Positions 47,885-52,170 of a DNA stretch of 52,170 nucleotides are shown here, piece after piece (the first letter of the stretch is position 1; each line of letters opens with the position of its first letter). A model generated the notes under the pieces. The model saw only the letters and a program-made list of their open reading frames with translations. It had not been told where the DNA came from and made no database searches. The DNA is taken from contig DATBZX010000076.1 of assembly GCA_036512955.1 (NCBI GenBank), forward strand, positions 1 through 52,170. The letters run 5' to 3'. Position numbers and translations under genes: made by a program. The stretch is from DASRAA01 sp036512955 (GTDB taxonomy: Bacteria; Acidobacteriota; Terriglobia; Terriglobales; Acidobacteriaceae).

Positions 47885-49057
47885 ATGGCCGACCCACTGA
47901 TCGACGACATCAACCTGCCGGAAGAGCCTGCAGCGTTTCCCGACCTGCAGCAAACTGATACGCGCGGGTTGCGCCCGGTTCCACCAGAACAACCGTCCCG
48001 AGCGCTGTTGGAAGAGCGCCGGGTGCAGCGAGTACAAGCGGCCGCGCTTGTGATCCTGGCAACCGCAGCCGTGCTTTGCCTGATGTACGTTGCCAAGTTG
48101 ATTCTGGTGGTCATCCTGACATCGGTCCTGCTGGCATTCGTGTTGGCGCCAGTGGCCGACGCTCTCTCGAATTTCCGGGTTCCGCGATCGCTCGGTTCGA
48201 TTATCGCCGTGTTCCTTCTGGTGGCCTCAATTGGCACCGTTTCCTACCTCTCCTATGCACGCGCGGTGGAATTCATGATGCAGGTGCCGGAGTACAAGAT
48301 CCGGCTGAAGCACATCGTGGACGAGATCAGGCTAAAGGCCGAGCAGTTTGAGCAGACGACGGAGACGGTGTTGCCGTCCGAGCCCGAAGAAAAGAATTCC
48401 GTCACGTTGCGGCAGCAAAATCGTTGGCGCGAATATTTGAGCGAAAACGCGAGCTCGGTGTCGCAGACGCTGTTGGCGGTCACGTTCATTCCCTTCCTGA
48501 TCTACTTCATGTTGAGTTGGCAGGACCACGTGCGGGCTTCGTCAGTGATGCTGTTCAAGATGGAGAACCGCAATACAGCATACGTGACGCTGGGGCTGAT
48601 TGCTGCGATGATCCGCTCATTCATCGTGGGCAACTTCATTATTGGTCTGTTCTTGAGCGCTGCCAGCATGGCGGCATTTGGATTGATGGGATTGCCGTAC
48701 TTCTATTTCCTCGGCGTGTTAAGCGGATTCCTGAGCCTGATCCCGTACCTGGGCGTGGTCCTCGCAATCCTGCCACCCGTCATCGTCGGCCTCGGTTATC
48801 TGACGACCGGCACCTTCGTTCTCGTATGCGGAATCGTGGTCGGCCTGCACCTGTTCGCCATGAACGTGCTCTACCCCATGGTGTTGGGGAAGCGTCTACA
48901 ACTGAATCCCCTGGCGGTCACGATGTCGTTGTTGTTCTGGGGATGGCTATGGGGCGCGATGGGGCTGATCCTGGCGGTGCCGCTGACGGGAGCCCTTAAA
49001 ATTATTTGCGACAACATTGAGCGGCTGCGACCCTATGGCGCCTGGATGGGCGAATAG
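47885..49057 (+). CDS. AI-2E-type transporter family permease
   Basis: A 390-residue member of the AI-2E/PerM family of eight-helix membrane proteins, which export small molecules or ions; the substrate is not known. An N-terminal polar tail of about 45 residues precedes the first helices (AAALVILATAAVLCLMYVAKLILVVILTSVLLAFVLAPVADAL). A coiled soluble segment covers about residues 125-185 (IRLKHIVDEIRLKAEQFEQT). The C-terminal PYFYFLGVLSGFLSLIPYLGVVLAILPPVIVGL and NPLAVTMSLLFWGWLWGAMGLILAVPLTGALK are family marks. ATG 47885 has TAGGAT 7 bases upstream. Confidence 0.88.
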   Translation: MADPLIDDINLPEEPAAFPDLQQTDTRGLRPVPPEQPSRALLEERRVQRVQAAALVILATAAVLCLMYVAKLILVVILTSVLLAFVLAPVADALSNFRVPRSLGSIIAVFLLVASIGTVSYLSYARAVEFMMQVPEYKIRLKHIVDEIRLKAEQFEQTTETVLPSEPEEKNSVTLRQQNRWREYLSENASSVSQTLLAVTFIPFLIYFMLSWQDHVRASSVMLFKMENRNTAYVTLGLIAAMIRSFIVGNFIIGLFLSAASMAAFGLMGLPYFYFLGVLSGFLSLIPYLGVVLAILPPVIVGLGYLTTGTFVLVCGIVVGLHLFAMNVLYPMVLGKRLQLNPLAVTMSLLFWGWLWGAMGLILAVPLTGALKIICDNIERLRPYGAWMGE

Positions 49058-49135
49058 ATTCAAAACCTTGCTTCAACCTTGCATCTGAATTTTCCCAGCA
49101 GTTGGGTCAGTAACGTGACATTTCAAGGAGACGCC

Positions 49136-50659
49136 GTGACTGAATCGAGCAATTCCCCATTTAATCGTCGAGAGTTTATCCAGGGCGCACTGGCAGGAGC
49201 CGCCCTCGCCGCTATTCCGGTCCCGTCATTCGCCGCCGGCAATGCGGACATGCAAACTGTCCTGGCCCAGGTCCCGAAGATGCACGACGAAAACGTCAAG
49301 CACTTGCAGGAGTGGATTGCCCTGCCTTCCATCGCCGCTGAGAACCGCAACTTCCCACAGGGTCCTGAGTACATGGCGAAGCTGGCTCGCGAGGCTGGGT
49401 TCACCGATGTCGAAATCGTCCCGACCTCCGGCAAGCCTGGCGTCTTCGGAGTCATCAATGCGGACGCGCCCACGACGGTCGGCATTTACTTCATGTACGA
49501 CGTGAAGCAGTTTGACCCGGCCGAGTGGTCCTCGCCTCCGCTGGAAGGCAAGATTGTCGACAAGCAAGGACTCGGCAGAGTCTGCATGGGCCGTGGAGCG
49601 GTGAACCAGAAAGGTCCGGAGACCGCGTTCCTCAGCGCATTGCGCGCTTTCAAAGAGGCCAAAGTAAAGCTGCCAGTGAACCTCGTACTCGTCTGCGAAG
49701 GCGAAGAGGAGATCGGTTCGCCGCATTTTCCCGAGATTGTGAAGAATCCCAAGGTCATGGCCGCGTTGCAGAAATCCATGGGCGTATTCATGCCTTCGGC
49801 AGGACAGGAAGCCGACGGAAACGTCGAGATTGACCTCGGCGCCAAAGGCGTGGTCGAGCTGGAATTGGTTTCCACCGGCGAAAAGTGGGGACGCGGGCCC
49901 AAGCACGACGTCCACTCCAGCCTGGAAGCAACCGTGGACAGTCCTACGTGGCACCTGGTGCAGGCCTTGAACACCCTGATCCAGCCCGACGGCCACACCC
50001 CTGCAGTGCCAGGCTTCTTCGACAAGGCAAAGCCGCTGACTCCCGCGCAGGTGAAGATGGTCGAAGCAGTTTCCGCCCGGCGCAGTGAAGCCACCATGAA
50101 GCAGCAGCTCGGCGTGGAGCACTGGGCCGGCGACAAGCAGTGGCTGGACGCCATGATCGCGCTGGAATCGCAGCCCACCATCAACATCGAAGGGCTGGTC
50201 GCCGGTTACACCGGGCCAGGCGGCAAGACGGTTCTGGGGCATCGTGCGGTGGCCAAGATCGACATGCGCCTCGTGCCCGATATGACCGCCTCCGGCACCT
50301 TGGCGTTGCTGAAAGACTATTTGGCGAAGAAAGGCTTCGGCGACATCGAAGTCAACATGAGTGGCGGCTACGATCCCAACCAGACCTCGCCCGACACCAA
50401 GCTGATCCAGGCGCAGATGGCGACCTATAAGAAGCTCGGCAAGGATCCCTTGTTGTGGCCGCGCGCCGCTGGATCATGGCCGGGATACATCTTCACCAAC
50501 GCGCCGCTGAATCTCCCGGCGGGACACTTCGGACTGGGTCACGGCACCGGCGCCCACGCGCCCAACGAGTACTACCTCATCGACTCCACCAATCCAAAGG
50601 TCTCGGGATTGGATGGGGCCGTGGGTTCGTTTGTCGAGTATCTGTACGCGCTGGCGTGA
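49136..50659 (+). CDS. Tat-exported M20-family protein with altered metal site
   Basis: A 507-residue exported protein of M20 (dipeptidase-like) fold. The GTG at 49136 has AAGGAG 5 bases upstream. A twin-arginine signal is NRREFIQGALAGAALAAIPVPSFA. Family blocks are present: WSSPPLEGKIVD, GRGAVNQKGPETAFLSALRA, CEGEEEIGSPHF, GPKHDVHSSLEATVDSPT and GHGTGAHAPNEYYLID. The canonical metal ligands are changed: the usual GHYDVQ is FMYDVK (Met 120 for His), the usual GASDDKG is GAVNQKG (Asn 157 for Asp), and the SDT position reads PSA. The Glu pair (residues 190-192) and the late His remain. Metal hydrolysis is therefore doubtful. It ends in a hairpin at 50684. Confidence 0.88.
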   Translation: MTESSNSPFNRREFIQGALAGAALAAIPVPSFAAGNADMQTVLAQVPKMHDENVKHLQEWIALPSIAAENRNFPQGPEYMAKLAREAGFTDVEIVPTSGKPGVFGVINADAPTTVGIYFMYDVKQFDPAEWSSPPLEGKIVDKQGLGRVCMGRGAVNQKGPETAFLSALRAFKEAKVKLPVNLVLVCEGEEEIGSPHFPEIVKNPKVMAALQKSMGVFMPSAGQEADGNVEIDLGAKGVVELELVSTGEKWGRGPKHDVHSSLEATVDSPTWHLVQALNTLIQPDGHTPAVPGFFDKAKPLTPAQVKMVEAVSARRSEATMKQQLGVEHWAGDKQWLDAMIALESQPTINIEGLVAGYTGPGGKTVLGHRAVAKIDMRLVPDMTASGTLALLKDYLAKKGFGDIEVNMSGGYDPNQTSPDTKLIQAQMATYKKLGKDPLLWPRAAGSWPGYIFTNAPLNLPAGHFGLGHGTGAHAPNEYYLIDSTNPKVSGLDGAVGSFVEYLYALA

Positions 50660-50683
50660 GCGATCCTACGTATTGTCAGACAC

Positions 50684-50717
50684 CCCGCTCAAGCGAACCC
50701 AAGTGAGCTTGAGCGGG
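50684..50717 (+). terminator. hairpin after the M20-like gene
   Basis: CCCGCTCAAGC (50684-50694) pairs perfectly with GCTTGAGCGGG (50707-50717) across a 12-base loop. No T-run follows, so it may be a factor-dependent or stabilising hairpin rather than a full terminator. Confidence 0.5.
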
Positions 50718-50773
50718 TGCTGCGTTGCGTATGATAATGCCTGTTTACAACAGTTGAGATAATAACGACAGCC

Positions 50774-51538
50774 ATGCTTTCGTCGAACCCGGTCGTCTTG
50801 CGTGCAATCGGTGCGCCGCTATTCATCATCGGTGGCGCATGGTTGGTCGTGATGTCGCTGGTAGGTCTTGCACCGAGCCTCTGGTATTTCCTCTGCTTTT
50901 TTGCGCTGCCCATCGTTGGGATTGTTTGGATCTGGCGACCTTCCCTCGCAGCTGCTTTGAGCATTGGGCCGGTTGTATCCGTCGCCGCTTTGCTGAGCCA
51001 CGCTTCCGGTATGTGGGCGCTGTCTCGAGTGTGGACCATAGCCTTAATTGCGGGACTGACGATGGCCATCGTGCTCGTCATCGCAGCTTTGCGCGGGTTT
51101 TCTCGCTGGCGAGTACCGGTCATTGTTTCGCTCGTATTTGTGTCTGGCAGTTTTGCGACCGACCGTCTATTCACGAACAAGGTCACGGTCCAGTCCTATC
51201 AAATGTACGTTGCTGTAAATGGGCACGCACCCTGGGGAGACGTGGGACCGGAATGGCCTAGTGGCTCGGTACCCGTTGTGCTCTACCGCCGTGTGGGAAG
51301 CAGTTACTGCTATGACGCGTTCCAGTCGGAAGAGTTGCGCCAGCGCCTCGAAAGGAACGACGGCCACGCTGTTACCGTGGAGTACAACGTCTTCAGCGAT
51401 TTCGGCAAACAGCGCAGCTATAACGTGCGGTCGGTAGATGGATTGCTTCTTGCCAATGGGCAGCACACCATGCGTGATTTTGAGCGATTCGGCGGCCAAA
51501 TCTTGGGAAATGGCGATACCCATGATAATTGTCGATAA
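50774..51538 (+). CDS. membrane protein of unknown function
   Basis: A 254-residue protein with about five hydrophobic segments in the N-terminal 130 residues: IGAPLFIIGGAWLVVMSLVG, LWYFLCFFALPIVGIVWIW, AALSIGPVVSVAALL, WTIALIAGLTMAIVLVIAAL and VPVIVSLVFVSGSFA. A soluble C-terminal domain follows (about 135-254) with HAVTVEYNVFSDFGKQRSYN and RSVDGLLLANGQHTMRDFER, which looks beta-rich. No family recognised. The ATG at 50774 is the first possible start, with no clear ribosome-binding site. It is divided from the M20-like gene by a hairpin. Confidence 0.65.
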   Translation: MLSSNPVVLRAIGAPLFIIGGAWLVVMSLVGLAPSLWYFLCFFALPIVGIVWIWRPSLAAALSIGPVVSVAALLSHASGMWALSRVWTIALIAGLTMAIVLVIAALRGFSRWRVPVIVSLVFVSGSFATDRLFTNKVTVQSYQMYVAVNGHAPWGDVGPEWPSGSVPVVLYRRVGSSYCYDAFQSEELRQRLERNDGHAVTVEYNVFSDFGKQRSYNVRSVDGLLLANGQHTMRDFERFGGQILGNGDTHDNCR

Positions 51539-51617
51539 ATCGCCATTTCATTAGTAACCCGGCCATCCAACTTAGCGCCCCAAGGCTTCACCAGCGATCG
51601 TCCCCGAGGCGCTACCG

Positions 51618-51623
51618 TACACT
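51618..51623 (+). promoter_or_regulatory. -10-like box close to the VOC gene start
   Basis: TACACT ends 6 bases before the ATG, with no Shine-Dalgarno between them; a leaderless start is likely if this is the -10. Confidence 0.35.
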
Positions 51624-51629
51624 TGATCC

Positions 51630-51998
51630 ATGATCCGTCAGATCGCACCTCAGTTCTTCACCACCGACATTCCCGCCACGCTCGCCTACTACAAGGACAA
51701 GCTTGGTTTCGAGTGTCTGGGAACGTGGCAGGATCCGCCGGTTTACGCTATCGTAGCGCGCGATCAGCATGCGATTCACTTTCGCTGCGCCGAGCCGCCC
51801 GCAGCCAATCCGGACAAATATGCTGACGAACTGCTCGATGCCTATGTCTCCGTCGAAGATCCAGACGCGCTTTATGCCGAGTACGCAGCCAAAGGGTTGG
51901 AGTTCGTGCGGGAACTTGCCAACACGCCATGGCACTCGCGAGAATTTGTAGTGAAGGATTGCGACGGCCGTTTGCTGGCTTTCGGTTCGAACTTATAG
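51630..51998 (+). CDS. VOC-family (glyoxalase/bleomycin resistance-like) protein
   Basis: A 122-residue vicinal-oxygen-chelate fold protein. APQFFTTDIPATLAYYKDKLGFECLGTW opens the first beta-alpha-beta-beta unit, and AIHFRCAEPP and SVEDPDALYAEYAAKGLEFVREL follow, with EFVVKDCDGRLLAFGSNL at the end. Members bind metals and act as lyases, dioxygenases or antibiotic-binding proteins; the substrate cannot be told here. The stop codon overlaps the end of a possible minus-strand gene, tail to tail. Confidence 0.85.
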   Translation: MIRQIAPQFFTTDIPATLAYYKDKLGFECLGTWQDPPVYAIVARDQHAIHFRCAEPPAANPDKYADELLDAYVSVEDPDALYAEYAAKGLEFVRELANTPWHSREFVVKDCDGRLLAFGSNL

Positions 51999-52170
51999 TG
52001 CGACCTCGATCTGGAGAAGCTGTGGTGGAAGCTGACTGGTCTCCTCCAGTACTTCCGTACAGGGGTCACGATTGGCCAGACCTGCAAAACGGCGAGTAGC
52101 AATGCTGCCGGATCGTCTTCTACTCGTCTCGTCATCTCGGGAACTGCTGCCTATTAGTTCTTTCCTATTA
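51994..52170 (-). CDS. partial ORF running off the window edge
   Basis: On the minus strand an open frame enters from the window end and stops at 51994-51996, giving about 58 residues: a polar Ser/Arg-rich stretch, then IATRRFAGLANRDPCTEVLE and ETSQLPPQLLQIEVAL at the C-terminus. The last 25 residues look like an ordered helical end. The start lies outside the window. I do not recognise the family. It overlaps the VOC gene by 5 bases. Confidence 0.4.

Noticed and set aside
47885..48240. Minus-strand extension of ruvX over the AI-2E permease gene
   Set aside because: The family N-terminus starts at ATG 47823; upstream sequence is antisense to the permease.

Overview
The window is about 52 kb of GC-rich bacterial chromosome. 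It carries only ordinary chromosomal genes and no rRNA, tRNA, phage, integrase, transposase or CRISPR. Gene content, many short palindromic intergenic repeats, TTG and GTG starts and the overall style point to Acidobacteriota, probably class Terriglobia (Koribacter-like). That assignment is an inference from gene order and repeat style; no database was searched.

Layout. 1-4.7 kb (+): ribosome and GTPase block rplU, rpmA, obgE, a small membrane protein, nadD, rsfS, rlmH. 4.8-9.8 kb: exported thioredoxin-like protein, exported amidohydrolase, ppa (-), stand-alone pseudo-receiver (-), HAD phosphatase (+). 9.8-16.3 kb: decayed hydrolase tail, murJ, bactofilin (-), rnr, DUF3592-like protein. 16.4-18.3 kb: periplasmic thiol-redox operon (ccdA, TlpA-like, DsbD-alpha-like). 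18.3-21.8 kb (-): yacL-like PIN/TRAM gene, ispD and ispF, plus a Yip1 membrane protein. 21.9-26.1 kb: cation efflux, frameshifted lipoprotein, TSUP permease, HU, RidA, conserved unknown. 26.2-29.6 kb (-): heme operon hemE-hemH-hemY. 29.7-36.6 kb (+): MFS efflux, gluQ, DUF1761, cupin, gatB, fibronectin-type lipoprotein, fumarylacetoacetase-like hydrolase. 36.8-40.9 kb (-): SemiSWEET, TspO, quinone oxidoreductase, accD, a small unknown, cobO. 41-45.2 kb (+): secreted Gly/Asp-rich protein, DUF971, UvrD/PcrA helicase, a 51-residue very basic protein. 45.2-47.8 kb (-): LolA-like lipoprotein, mltG, ruvX. 47.9-52 kb (+): AI-2E-type permease, Tat-exported M20-like protein with an altered metal site, unknown membrane protein, VOC protein, and the 3' end of a (-) gene at the edge.

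Working together. Several genes serve envelope growth and lipid supply (murJ, mltG, bactofilin, ispDF, accD). Others serve translation and RNA quality control (rplU, rpmA, obgE, rsfS, rlmH, rnr, gatB, gluQ), heme and cobalamin metabolism, and extracytoplasmic thiol chemistry.

The most unusual material is the repeats. One family of roughly 40-65 bp palindromes, ending in GGGGCACCC or close variants, lies inside open reading frames (nadD, rsfS tail, rnr), where it is translated in different frames. Two copies differ by a compensatory stem pair. A second family of perfect hairpins with a TAAAG/TGAAG-type centre occurs only between genes and has the same orientation at all sites seen, whatever the direction of neighbouring genes. 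A 118-bp segment with perfect 11-bp terminal inverted repeats looks like a miniature mobile element.
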